Source: Hymenoscyphus infarciens (Eukaryota; Ascomycota; Leotiomycetes; Helotiales; Helotiaceae). From it: a stretch of DNA of 64,000 nucleotides. The stretch covers positions 62,001 through 126,000 of the forward strand of contig LLCB01000094.1 in NCBI GenBank assembly GCA_001414345.1, written 5' to 3'. Position numbers and translations under genes: made by a program. Positions 11,532 through 23,047 of the stretch are shown one piece after another; position 1 is the stretch's first letter; each line of letters opens with the position of its first letter. Under the pieces are notes generated by a model, which did no database searches, was not told the origin of the DNA, and saw only the letters and a list, made by a program, of their open reading frames with translations.

Positions 11532-12627
11532 ATGGACAACCAGGGGAACGATCAGTTCGACAGTGAGGCAGTTGATGGCCAGCTTGCGGCCGCGCGAACA
11601 ACTGATTTGACGCACGATGTCGAATTCGTACCAAGAATGGTATATCACGACTTGTGGCATATCACGTTTAGGGTACTAGAGTACCAGCGTGCGATGTTAG
11701 TATTTCTATGTACCCCCCAATGCAGTTCCCATGGCCACCATCTAAAATCAATTTCGCAGTCCTCCACCCACCAGTTCCAGACTACTCCGACTCCCCGCCG
11801 AGCTTCGCAATCAAATCTACGACCTTGTCCTGGATGCCAGAGTTAAGGTTTCCGTTTCCAGTACCGATTCAGATGATGAGGCACCCGAATTCAGCGTTTA
11901 TCGATTGATCACTTTCTAGACAGGCCTAATGTTGGTGGGACTCCAAAGACTTCTCCACACGTCGATTCCGCAAGGCCCTAGCACTGAAGGCGCCGTCACT
12001 AAAAATCCAACGACTGGCTTTCTGTCACTATGCCGAACTAGCATTGATCTCGAATTATGTTGTTGTGCTCTAGCTTTGGAACACTTCCTCAAATCACTCT
12101 CACCCGAAGTCTGTGCTAGTGTTCAGTCTATTATCATCCGGGAATACACCTTGCTTTCCATGCATTTCCTGGAGGAAGGTGATCCTTCGTCACCAATTCA
12201 ATATCTGACTTGCAAACTCCCTCAACTCAAGGTGGTCGAGGTGTTTTCGGAATACAACGTTACTGATCAGTATAGTGACAAGTATATGACTGAACTCTTT
12301 TGTTTGCTAGGCAAAGGATCCATTGGTGTTGTCAGGTTGTACCTCCATCAGGGCAACTGGAAAGAACAACTTGAGTATATGGATCTCCCGAGTGAATATG
12401 GGATACATGCCATGTTGGAGGACCTAGGTTTGGATCCTGAGAAGCTTGAACCTAATTCGTACGTGGAGGTATTGCGGGGTGAGGGTAAGGATACGGACCT
12501 ACGGGATCAAGGATCTCCTACTTTCTACTCCGGAACAGCTTTTGCTGGTCGGCGGGAGCAACAGAAGGAAGTCAAGCTTGTGAGAGTTTACCGCACTCCC
12601 AAAAAGCCGAGAGTTCGCGACAACTGA
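11532..12627 (+). CDS. F-box-like/DUF7730-type protein, possibly disrupted
   Basis: Hypothetical protein whose core reads LLRLPAELRNQIYDLVLDA, the signature that opens many fungal F-box-like (DUF7730-type) proteins. A working model joins exon 11532 to about 11670 with an exon beginning near 11759 (phases fit). An in-frame TAG at 11917-11919 then interrupts the reading before TGLMLVGLQRLLHTS and a long open C-terminal part (stop at 12625-12627, ending in the basic tail RVYRTPKKPRVRDN). Either a 72-nt in-frame intron (donor gtttcc, acceptor ttctag) removes the stop, or it is a CAG-to-TAG nonsense mutation. The C-terminal half contains HFLKSLSPEVCASVQSI, typical of these families. Function is unknown. 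Confidence 0.5.
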
Positions 12628-13467
12628 ATGAATTGGAGGCGTGGACTAAGTGGACTGGTATAGTGGAGTCGATGCTTCGGGTGAGACCGAAGTTAAGTGG
12701 TCGGTCTGAGAGTGATTAGTTGAGCCAAATTTGCTTTCTCTCGAAAAATGGAGGATTTGCGTTCTATGTTCAACACTAAGGAGTACTCGGGAATTGCTAT
12801 TACCATCTTGCGGACCTTAACTCGGAATGGGGTGCCTTTTTTATGTTGCCAGTCTCCAAATAAGCCATTAATCATGGCCAAGTCATTTGCAATGGAAATT
12901 CCCTCAAATTAACGTTTTTTCTTACAGTTCTCTTTGCAACCGTTTTAAGAGCTAGTATCAACCGCTTTACTTTGGTAACCAAGTATGGATGATGAACCAT
13001 TCCTACGGTAATTAACCACCTAGAAACTGTTGCTCAAAGCACTAGACTGCGCATCCGAGTACTCAACTCACTGAACCTTCTTTTTGTCCAGTGTCTTGTT
13101 TAGCACCAGAGCAGGTGTTAAATACACTTTAGCAATTCTTCAGCAAAGTCAATTCAAGTTCCGGGAAGGCAGAGGCTTTCATACACTACTGAGAACCATT
13201 TCGCTTTATCACATTACTCTCCTCTTCGTCCGTACTCCGTATGCCGCAAAAGTTTGTGGGGCCCATCAAGGATAATATAATAAGATCTACAACTATACTT
13301 ACATCTTCTACATGGATTAATGGTGGGGCGACACCACAGGCGTGGGGCTATATCAGTTCAGTATACTAGTACCCGGCATCTCAAAGGCCATCTTTTAGGC
13401 CACCACCTATCGTTCACAAGAATCACTCTCGGGATAGTTGTAAAAGCTACAAGAATTTGCCTACAAA
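12628..13467. other. Intergenic, no supported gene
   Basis: About 840 bp. Short frames only; it holds the promoter of the dioxygenase gene. Confidence 0.55.
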
Positions 13468-14754
13468 ATGCCTTCCGCAACAGAACCACAAGAGTTTCAG
13501 CACATCCAAATCCGGAAGCTTCATCCTACCTTTGGAGCAGAGGTTTCGGGTGTTGATTTCTCAAAGGAGATACCGGATGAGGTATTTGGTGAGATTTTGA
13601 GGGCGATGTATAAGGTTTGTTTTTCTCTCTGTATTCTTTGAGGCTGCTAGTTTTCTTTTATGTCTTATAGAGCTTTCGCGGTCTTCTAGCAAGTTTCTCG
13701 TATTGTCTAACTGAATGACAAAGTACGGAGTCTGTGTTTACAGGAACACTGGGCTTGATGATCGACGACATATAGAGTTTTCACGACGTTTTGGAGAGTT
13801 AGATGATATCAGGCCGTATTTGACAAAAGGTGGGTTGGAGAATGTTACTTATTTCGTCCACTTATCTCCTTTCCCCCTCATCGTTTTGCTCCACCAAGAT
13901 GGCGATGGATAGAAGTGACCAACTGACTTAACAACTTAGGCCGGAAGCTTCGATACGAATACCTCGAGCTATTCGATGCAGGAAATGTTGACGAAAATGG
14001 AAACCTCCTAACACCAGACCACCCGCGGTCGCAGTACAATAAAGTGTCTTCTTCTCCCATTCTGAAATTCATAACATCTAATCTCAAACAGGGCAATTCC
14101 CGCTTCCACGTAGACTCATCCTTCAACCCTCATCGAGCATCCTACTCCCTCCTCCGCGGCGTTAAGTTACCACCCCCTCACACAGGCGGCAACACCGATT
14201 TCGCAGATACCCGAACCGCATATGACGAACTTCCTGAGACTATGAAGGAGAAACTCATCAAAGAAGATTACATAGTAGCCCACTCAATCCACCATTCCCG
14301 CAAGGTCGCATCTCCCGAATTCTTCCAAGACCTCGACCCCACCACCAAAAAAATGTACAAACACAAACTCCTCCAACTCCACGAACCAAGTAATCGCATG
14401 AACCTCTACATCGGCGCTCACGCACACCACATCGAAGGCCTCCCCAAAGACGAGAGTGATAGCTTGCTGAAGGAATTAATGGATCATTGTACGCAGGAGA
14501 AATATACATTTTCGGTCAGGTGGGAGAAGGAGGGGGATCTGATTATTTGGGATAATACTTGTTGTATGCATCGGAGTGGGAAGTTTGAAGGCGGGTATGT
14601 GAGGGATGTGAGGAGGACCACTGTGCATGATGGGAGTGGGAGTGCGTGGGGGGTTAATAGGGTTGGGGAGGAGAAGGCGGGGTATGTGGTTAACAATATG
14701 GGTATGGAACCTGAGAAAGCGAATTTTGTGGTTAGGGATGGGGTTGTGGTTTGA
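13468..14754 (+). CDS. TfdA/TauD-family 2-oxoglutarate dioxygenase
   Basis: 339-aa non-haem iron, 2-oxoglutarate-dependent oxygenase in four exons: 13468-13614, 13724-13829, 13940-14043 and 14092-14754, all in phase. The N-terminus has the family-typical HPTFGAEVSGVDFS. The iron-binding triad is visible as FHVDSSF (His125 and Asp127) and CCMHRSG (His279), followed by the 2-oxoglutarate-binding Arg in RDVRRTTV (about 293-294). The length fits the fungal alpha-ketoglutarate-dependent 2,4-dichlorophenoxyacetate dioxygenase-like group. Members hydroxylate sulfonates, phenoxy acids, xanthine or other small acids; the substrate here is unknown. It is probably cytosolic, since no signal peptide is seen. 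Confidence 0.9.
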
Positions 14755-15790
14755 AATTTTTTGGACTGGAAGTTTGTTGACTGGGGAGAGTATGAGATAG
14801 GGTGCGAGTGTGGAAGTGTTTGTTGATTTTGGGATTTTGGGATGGCTTTTGAGTACGAAAGAGGCAAAAGGCGAGTTGGCCCGAAGTCTCCTTTTAATAA
14901 TATAACTTTCTTCTCCTCTTCTCCCGGGCTTTCCCACTTTTCATGGAACTTTTTATTTTTGATTAGTTCTAATCACATAAAGGGCATTTATTTATACGAA
15001 ACTGTCGGCGAGTGTTTCCTTTTCCTGAAGCTCTTACCATGAAGCGCCGGGTTATGGGAGAACAGGTGAAAATTTATTCATCAATTGTGGAACTTGATGT
15101 CACTGCTTTAGATGATTAAGTAGTCAAACTATCAATTTTAATTCTCAATTATCTCTAATAAAGGGAGTTTTGCGAGGAACGTTGGAGCAGGTAGGTCAAT
15201 GAAACAAAGTTCTAAGTATATATCCAAAAACTGCTTAATAAATATGGTTTGTCGGGGATGTTCACAAGGATTAAATCTATCTAGAAAACGTTTTTTAATT
15301 ACAGTTACTCTGGAAGGTTATAAACATTTAACCGAGAAAGGTCGCAAATTTATATAAGTACGTGTAACGACGTTCATGACTTTTGTGTATGCCTAAAGCT
15401 ATAATTTGCAACATGGTCCTTAGATCAAAGAACGAAGCCAAAATAGCAACCATATCAGTACTATGATTAATTTCCGCGCTCTTCCAATCTCGGTAGCTTT
15501 GGGAACGGTCAAGCTTTTCTTCTGAGGAAATGGGAATGGGGAATAAGAGCATGGGTTCTCCTACCGCGAGGTCATAATTGAGAAATAATTCCCATATCTT
15601 CTTGTGGAAACATGATAGATGAATGGTGTTTTTCTTTATGGTAGTTGTTGTGATTTTGAGTTTTTTGAATTGGCTGATACAAAACTCTACTTGATCGGGA
15701 GTTATGATACTCCTTCATTGATATATTGACTTAAAGTTGATCAAAGTTGATATTAGAACGGTCTTCAGAGATAAATATTCGCTGTTTAGA
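14755..15790. other. Intergenic, no supported gene
   Basis: About 1 kb of AT-rich DNA. An antisense frame over the end of the dioxygenase (14476-14937) is a low-complexity shadow. Confidence 0.6.
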
Positions 15791-15794
15791 CATG

Positions 15795-16396
15795 GTTAGC
15801 GTGAAAACAAATTAATCAATTAATCAATTATCAATTTATTAATAGTGTTTAGATTAGATTAGATTATGATTACTAGGTTTTGATTAATTATAATTAATTA
15901 GATTATCATGATTAATTATACTATAAACATATATATATATACTAATTAATAATAAAGTAGTTATCCTTAAACTTAGGTACTTTCTTTCTGTTCTTCTTCT
16001 CCTCTTTCTTCTTTAATCTTTCCTTCTTCTCTTCCTCTATCTCTTCCTCTATATAGAAGCCCTAGCTCTTTAAGCTAGTAATTATATATCTTAGTAATAT
16101 ATATTTCTTAGTAAATAATTAATAGCTATTTTATTAAGGCTTAAAATAAGGAAGTTACGTAGTAAAAAAGGCTGCTTAGAAGGTCTCGCTTAAGCTCCCT
16201 GCATGCCGGAATGCCACTCCGACGCCACACGGAGCACCCGGTCCGTGCTCCGAGACCCCCGGGCCGGTCACGTGCTATATTAATCAATTAATCAATTATT
16301 GATCAATTACTGATGATTAGATTAGATTAGATTATGATTAACACCTCATTAATTAATGATTAGATTAATCATAGGTCCTTAATCTAATCTAATCAT
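15795..16396. repeat. AT-rich repeat island with GC-rich core
   Basis: Two blocks carry the same composite motif, TTAATCAATTAATCAATTA followed by GATTAGATTAGATTATGATT: 15808-15880 and 16278-16342. The right edge also holds the inverse, AATCTAATCTAATCAT (16382-16397). Between them lies CT-rich/AT-rich filler and an abrupt GC-rich stretch at about 16195-16265 (CCGGTCCGTGCTCCGAGACC). No ORF is present. The bordered structure suggests a decayed non-autonomous transposon or nested insertion rather than simple-sequence DNA. Confidence 0.55.
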
Positions 16397-16809
16397 TACT
16401 TTCGCTGGACATGGTTGTATTGATATGAAACTGGGTCCCGACGTCTGTAAACGAATAATTTCCCCGCCCAGGTAAAGTGACGCTTTTGTGCACCGGGGTC
16501 ATGTTAATTGTAGCATGTTGCATGGAACCTTTGTTTTGAAAATGACTAAAGAACAAGTGAGTCTTTGTTTCCACGGTTTTTTGATGGTGATTTAGTAAAA
16601 CAATCCTGAGCCCTTTCTCCCGGAAAATTTGTTCTGCCTGGAGACAATAGGTATTGTTTCTATTATTTTCTTAGAACAATTGATTGAGAAGTCTGTATAT
16701 TTCTCAAAGATCACCCTCAAATAATCTTCGTCACTCACCTACTAGCCTTCTTATCGACTCACCCTTTCTATCCACCTTTAAACCCAAGCATTAGACATCG
16801 TTTACGAAA

Positions 16810-17154
16810 ATGAGTTACAACGGACATGGTAACAGCTATGGAGGCGGATATGGTGGAGGGAATTACAACCAAGGATACGGACAGCAGCAACAGGTAGAGG
16901 AAGAGTGTGCTGGACTTCCAGCAGCGATCTTATTGATCACCGGTGCAAGTCTTTCAAATCCCGATGAGATTGTAACACAACTCACGACGCAGCACCCTCT
17001 TGGGCATGGTGAGGCGTTTGTAGTATTCCAGGAGCGACCTGGGGGTGACTCCTTTGCTGTTCACGTTGTTCCCGCTGGAGCATTTATCATGACTAGTGAA
17101 GATGGTGGTGGGTTCACTACCCAGGATGGAAAGTGCCATATTATTCCAGCCTAA
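16810..17154 (+). CDS. Small Gly/Tyr/Gln-rich-headed protein
   Basis: Intronless 114-aa frame with a good ATG context (gaaaATG). Residues 1-28 are a prion-like, low-complexity head made of Gly, Tyr, Asn and Gln (YGGGYGGGNYNQGYGQQQQ). The remaining 85 residues form a compact hydrophobic domain with LPAAILLITGASLSNP, a central GEAFVVFQERPGGDSFAVHV strand pattern and the end DGKCHIIPA. No signal peptide is seen. I do not recognise the family; a soluble small protein with a disordered head is all that can be said. Confidence 0.65.
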   Translation: MSYNGHGNSYGGGYGGGNYNQGYGQQQQVEEECAGLPAAILLITGASLSNPDEIVTQLTTQHPLGHGEAFVVFQERPGGDSFAVHVVPAGAFIMTSEDGGGFTTQDGKCHIIPA

Positions 17155-17743
17155 GGTGCCTGGCGTTATTTGCTATTTTCCCCATCCTCTTGAAAGTATC
17201 TATTAGATATCTAATAAGGTGATTAATAATTCTTTCTACCCCCTTTTAACACCTTCCGATTAAAATAAACTAAAACCGCACACTAATTTTATGTTTCATT
17301 TCTATAAACAAGTGACCTCCATGACTATAAACCTCTGTTTTTTCCTTTGTTAATGAAATCGCAGAACAAGGACAAAATTTAAATTTGTTTACCCAACTAG
17401 ACTAGTTTGTTTCGAAATTTCGAAACCTCACTGACACATTTGCTCTACTTCAAAGTGAATGCCATTTTCGCAGTTCTTTCACGGTCTGGAGAACAGGGAA
17501 AGGCATCATAGGGGTTTTCTTGAGAATAAATATCTGTTTGTGAGAATCTCTAACTCAGAGATGATCCTTTTTACAAAGCTCATACCGGTTGCGGAAAACG
17601 AGCAAGCCACAACTCCTTTGTCTGCTCAAATTACACCCCCTTTCTTCTGCATCATCCCTGTTCTCGTGAAATGTGATAAAAATTTTAAGCCATCATGTTT
17701 AAAATACTTTCATTAATTTCTGAAAGATTTAAACGAAAACACA
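17155..17743. other. Intergenic, no supported gene
   Basis: About 590 bp AT-rich spacer; the frame at 17459-17716 shows no recognisable features. Confidence 0.55.
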
Positions 17744-20222
17744 ATGGTATCACAATCGGGTTCGTCGAGGTTTGACACCGAAGCAAACGACACAGAGTTG
17801 TGGCGACAATACGTTGATGAACCAGACGGACCGGATTTTTTAAGGCAGGATACATCTTCTACTCGTTACTATCCTGGACTCAGCCATGCAACCCCAAGAG
17901 CGCCTTCACCAAGCGATCTTGCCGGACAACGTTTTCCTAAAAATGAAGATGAAGTAGCAGCAGACGCAATAAGATTCGATCAGAAATCCCTACTTCGTGG
18001 CTTCTCCATTGCCGAGCTCGATTCGATGGGTTGTTGGGGACTTGAAGACGCTAGACCAAACAACTTAACTTGCCCGATCCATCCGCTCTACCAGAGGGAC
18101 AATTGGAGACAAATGAAGCGAATTCAAATTGGAAATGGTTATTCGGGAAATTGGGACGCTCGAAACAAAATTGTTTGGGAGGCTATCGAACCAGCTATAC
18201 GTCTAGCATCTGCCTATCTTATTAATGGACATCTTTGGCCCTGGTAATTCTCTTACTGATTCTTATTTTGCAATTTCTAATTGTCCCAGGCTGAATGGAT
18301 TACTTTACGGTCGATGGAGAAAGATTGAAGGAAAAGACTTGGAACCGCATCCACGTCCGAGTTGGTTGGCAGAAGGGTTTTCCATACCAGCCGGAGTTGA
18401 AACAGATTATGTCCAATATGGTGGTTACGAGTTTGAAGGTCGACTAGAGGAAACCGATAAATTGACACAGGATAAAAATCTTAGGCGCATTGAGTCTGTA
18501 ATCGGCAATATCACTTGTAATTTTGAATTCATGGGGAATACCACTTTCGGACATACATTTAACCAAGAAATATATGGCCCCTCTAGGATAGTAAGAACAT
18601 ATTTTTGTTTCTCCCGGGAAGAGGCTGCAGCACTAACCTGTTCTAGTCCATAGGGGAATATGCATCGTTGCCACTGCTAGACAAGAAGCTTACTGTCTCC
18701 GAGAGACTCGTTCAAGAAGCGTTTTGGGCCGTAACGGTAAGTGGCGAAAATACTGTTATACATACGTTTAATAAGGCTGACAATGAGGATATAGTTGGTA
18801 CACGAGACCATGGTATAGAAGCATCCTCTTGCCGTTTTTAAAACATCACAGCATACTTACCTCCCGGATAGCATGCACTCACCCACTCGATTCGGCAAAT
18901 ACGTCCAGACATCCCAAACCTTATACCAGACAGGGTAATTCGGGAACAGCAAGACTTCGGGCCAGAGGGGGTATCTATTGAACCAGAGCCTGTGAGGAAC
19001 CCCAGCCAAAGAAAGTTTCCCATCCTAACTCATTTTGCTCAGTTTTTTGAAGAGGAAGAATTTACTGAGATTGGGAGGTCATGGGAGAAAATGGTTCGTT
19101 TCTCTGAGTGAAAATGAATGGAAACGACCTACTAAAGAATACACCCAGACATTCGGAGGCATTACGGATAGTATTCAGAATTCCACCAATGGTATCTTCC
19201 CACTCCTGGGACATTCAATAGTGGACTGGCCGAGTTTTTATGATTTCCCACCGTGGAAAACAAGTTATAGTTCCCGCACGAGACATCGTTATCCCGAACG
19301 CTTTGGTCCGGATTCACGGTGCACAAATTTTCCCATACCAACAAGATACAATGAATGGATCGGACAACAAGAATTCTGGGATGTGTATGTGGAAGCACAT
19401 GGTCGCGAAGCACTACGAATACCTCGTATATTTGGCAGAGAATTCGCCCCGGATGGAAGCGACCGTAAAGTTTATGGACGAGATGCAGAATTTTGGGTAC
19501 CGGGATATGACATACGTAGAGCTCGGTGGCTTCCACCGCCTCCTTTATATGCCGATCAGGCAACTCAATGGTTACATCAGGCAAACCGCCTGACGAGGCA
19601 ACAAGCAATTGAGACAATACTGTACAACCAGCGTAGTAAAGAACGCGTTAGGAGTAAAATCAGGAGATGGCTTAGTACGAGAAAGAAGATGGACAATGCT
19701 ATCGAGGCATATCAAAATGGTAAAATTATTGATGCTCATAAAATACTTAACACCATCGAAGAAACGGATAGTTACAAATACAACTTGTTAAGAGGTGTGT
19801 TTTACTATTCACTGTATAGCCGCAATCCCAATGAAGAGACTCGAGAAGAAGGACGGATTTTTGGCAAAGCAGCAAAAGAACAATTCCTTTCCTGGATAAA
19901 AGCAGACGCTTCTTGGATTACTCCTACTAATAAACGGGCGTATTATAACGAGCCCAATAATTTGGATCCACTCTATCAGAGAATTGCAGATATACTCTTT
20001 GTCTCTGCACATCTAGAGCCCAAGAGGCTAAACAGTTTAAAAAAACATCCATCTGGGTTGAGGAGATGGAGGGATGAAATTGAAGGGGCTGTCAGAGAGA
20101 TGGACCGAAAAGAAGGAGGAGGACTTAGAAATCTGGCACGAAAAATCACTAAAAGCCAACGGCAACTGCCAGTGTTTGATCTGAGGGAAACACGTTATGC
20201 ACCACCTACTCAGTACTTCTAG
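17744..20222 (+). CDS. Large fungal protein with split HExxH zinc motif
   Basis: 734-aa protein from six exons: 17744-18243, 18290-18590, 18647-18736, 18795-18812 (18 nt), 18872-19093 and 19149-20222; every phase agrees. The tiny fourth exon ends in VHETM and the fifth starts HALTHSIRQ, so the zinc-metallopeptidase motif HETMH exists only after splicing. Downstream is a second acidic motif, FAQFFEEEEFTEIGRSWE, which could supply the third ligand, and then PIPTRYNEWIGQQEFWDVYV. The C-terminal 200 residues are basic and helical (RQQAIETILYNQRSKERVRS) with a degenerate TPR-like AIEAYQNGKIIDAHKIL. No signal peptide is present. I cannot name the family; an intracellular metallopeptidase-like protein is the best guess, from the motif alone. 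An alternative open frame at 19240-19593 was considered and rejected. Confidence 0.72.
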
Positions 20223-21175
20223 ATTAGAGTATGGCAACCCTCTACTTTACAATCATGCACCACGTTATTCGCTTCCTTTGTATTGTCGGTATTTTGAGTA
20301 TTGGCACCGCTACACATTCACAGACCCCTTGACTGGGTGGCTTTGATTGATACTAGTACGCACACTTTTGCCACCGATCTATCTTTCTGATCACAGGTAG
20401 CATGGAGTAAGTTTATGGAGCACAAATAGAGGTTATAGACAATAAACCCAGAGCACGAGAGCATCTTCAAGCTCACTACTTTCGCCTTCTCAAGTTCCTC
20501 GCTTGTAGAAATATACTGGTTTACTACCCCTCCTTAATTTACACGGCCCTCATGTGGGCCCATTTCCAATGCCCCTTTCCATAAACGATGTGCTCTCCAT
20601 CACTTGAGTTTCTCTTTAAAAGCTTCTCCAAGAGGTTACTAGTTTCAAAGCCCCCAAATCTGACGAGTGAACCAATCATGTAACCCGCCAAAAACTCCTC
20701 ACGCCCATTACCAACTTTCAAATATGCAAGTAATCTTCATCAAAACTTCATAAAAACTAAACTTTATAAAATCTTACTTAGCCAGTACATCAAACATAAT
20801 GCTCGAATAGTCCAAAGCAAATTACTCAAAGATTTCCAGAAGCGGGGTAGCTCCTCGTTGAAGGAATATCTGCCGTGTGATCTTACCACGAACATGGGAT
20901 TTACCCGTCGATAAACAACTTCCAGATAGTCAAAAATGCCCGAACCAATCAGCAGAGGTCGGCATTGATTCTGGACATAAAGATTTGATGGCAGAGGGGT
21001 GAACCACTCGATTATGAGGGGTTATTGCTTGGATGTGCGGATATATTAAATGCAATTGGGGTGTAAGATCTTGGTCCCTTGCTCGGGTTTGGTACTTATC
21101 ACTGCGGACTTGGCTATCTTGTTGTCAGTTTTGTATTTTTCGCATTTCGAAGCTCGAGGATTGATCGCAGGCAAG
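20223..21175. other. Intergenic, no supported gene
   Basis: About 950 bp with only short unconvincing frames; it contains the promoter of the sugar transporter. Confidence 0.6.
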
Positions 21176-23047
21176 ATGACGCCCTCACTAGGTTCAAATG
21201 TTATTCCCTACAGCAAACTCCGTGCGAATTGGCTATGCATGGTCGTCGCATGTGTAGTCTCGACTGCAAACATGCAATATGGTTTCGATGCCGCAGTCGT
21301 TGGTGGATTTCAAGCTATGCCTGGATTTCTCAAAGTATGGGGATTTGTGGATAAGAAACAGCGTATTGGTTATGGGATTGATGTCTGTTTCCCTATGTAT
21401 GTAGACTTGAGATGAATGAAGTACTAATTCGAAGCCCAGCCGACATTCCAGCAATTGATCGCCTCTCTGATGACCGCGGGCGCATTCTTCTCTTCCCTCC
21501 TCTGCGGTCCTTTCGGAAGATATTTCGGTCGGAAAACTGCTCTCTGGGTGGGAATAGTCCTTAATATCGTCGGAATTACAATACAAATATCCACCAAGTC
21601 CAGGGGGGTACTCTACTTCGGTCGTCTCGTTCTCGGTGCTTCGAACGGGTTCCTGGTAACCTTCTCCAACATCTATACTTCTGAAATCGCACCCGCTCAT
21701 CTTCGCGGTGTCATGGTGGGATTCTTCGCATTCTGGGTAAATGTTGGGAGTATTATTGGTGCGGTCGTGAATTATTATTTCAGTACTGTTTTGGATTATA
21801 GATGTTATCTAATTCCGCTCGGGCTACTTTATATCGTGCCCGTGATTTTGGGAATTGGACTAGTATTTGTACCGGAAAGTCCCAGATGGCTTTTGTATAA
21901 GGGAAGAAAAACGGAAGGGCGAAGGAGTTTAGCGAGACTGAGAGGGGTGAGTGTTGAGGAGCAGTTCGTTGAAGTTGAGTGGGCAGAGATGATTCGTGGT
22001 ATAGAGGAGGAGGAGAAGTCCAATCATGGAGTGAGATGGATTGATATGTTTCGTGGTGAGTACTTGTCTCAATTGTCGGTTGTCCTTTTGGTGGAAACTA
22101 ACAGATTGTGAGGTCCCGATCTCCGTCGAACAATTCTTTGCTATGCTTCGATGGCTTGCCACGCCGGCTCTGGAACTGTAAGTATTTTTTCAATCATTAG
22201 CTTCATCCTCATTTTTCGAAAAAGGATCTCAGCAGCGATTCCAAAGAAGAAAATTATGCTGATTTGTGTAGTGGTTCGCTATCTCCTACGGAACCTACTT
22301 CTTACAAATTGCGGGAGTGGACAAACCATTTCAATACACCATCATGTTTGTCTGCCTCGGAGCCGCGGCAGTACTCATCGGAATGTACCTGGTCCGCGAA
22401 CACATGGGACGTCGCATCACCATGGTATCGGGTAGTATCGCCTGTGGCCTTGCAATGATGATCATAGGTATCGCAGGCCAACTACAAACCAAAGAAAACA
22501 AACACGCGGTAGGAAAAGCACTGATCGCCAGTACCGCAATCTTCATATTCTTCTACAACGCAAGTGTTGGTATGATAAGTTATCCCATAGGCGCGGAAGT
22601 GGTAAGTTCCAAACTTCGAGCATGGACTCTAGGCACCGCAATCAGCTTGGGATATTTACTTGCTTGGTTGGTGGGATTTTGTTCTCCGTATTTTATTAAC
22701 CCCAATCGATTAAACTGGGTATGCACATGCAACGCTTCTTTCTTCCAAAAAGTAAACTAACTTTTGTCGAGGGTGTGAAATACGGTTGGATCTGGACGGG
22801 TTCCAACTTCATCGCGGCCATCTTCTTCTACCTGTTCCTACCCGAGACCAAGAACCGTTCGTTGGAAGAAATCGACGAGTTATTCGAGAATCGGGTGAGC
22901 GTGAGGGATTTCGAAAAGTATCATACGAAGATTGCCGAGAAAGCTTTGAGGGATGTACGAGGATGGGTGGGGGAAAATGGAAGTACTGGGACGGAGACTG
23001 AAAAGGGCGTGATGGTAGATCAAGTTGAGAAAGCGTCAACTGCTTGA
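21176..23047 (+). CDS. MFS sugar transporter
   Basis: 536-aa sugar porter of the major facilitator superfamily in five exons: 21176-21382, 21440-22055, 22113-22177, 22272-22718 and 22772-23047, all in phase. Twelve membrane segments can be traced. Family motifs are present: GPFGRYFGRKTAL (loop 2-3), FGRLVLGASNGF, PESPRWLLYKGR (end of the first half), VREHMGRRITM (loop 8-9) and PETKNRSLEEIDELFE after the last helix. The N-terminus with YGFDAAVVGGFQAMPGF resembles the maltose/alpha-glucoside and general hexose group of fungal permeases. It sits in the plasma membrane and acts as a proton symporter by family rule; substrate choice cannot be read from sequence. An open upstream stretch (21050) extends the frame, but 21176 best fits the usual N-terminus. 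Confidence 0.88.

Noticed and set aside
19240..19593. 118-codon frame starting MISHRGKQVIVPARDIV inside the HExxH-type gene
   Set aside because: It overlaps the main frame, which stays open for 395 codons on both sides, and the main-frame text (EFWDVYVEAHGREALRIP) fits the rest of the protein better.
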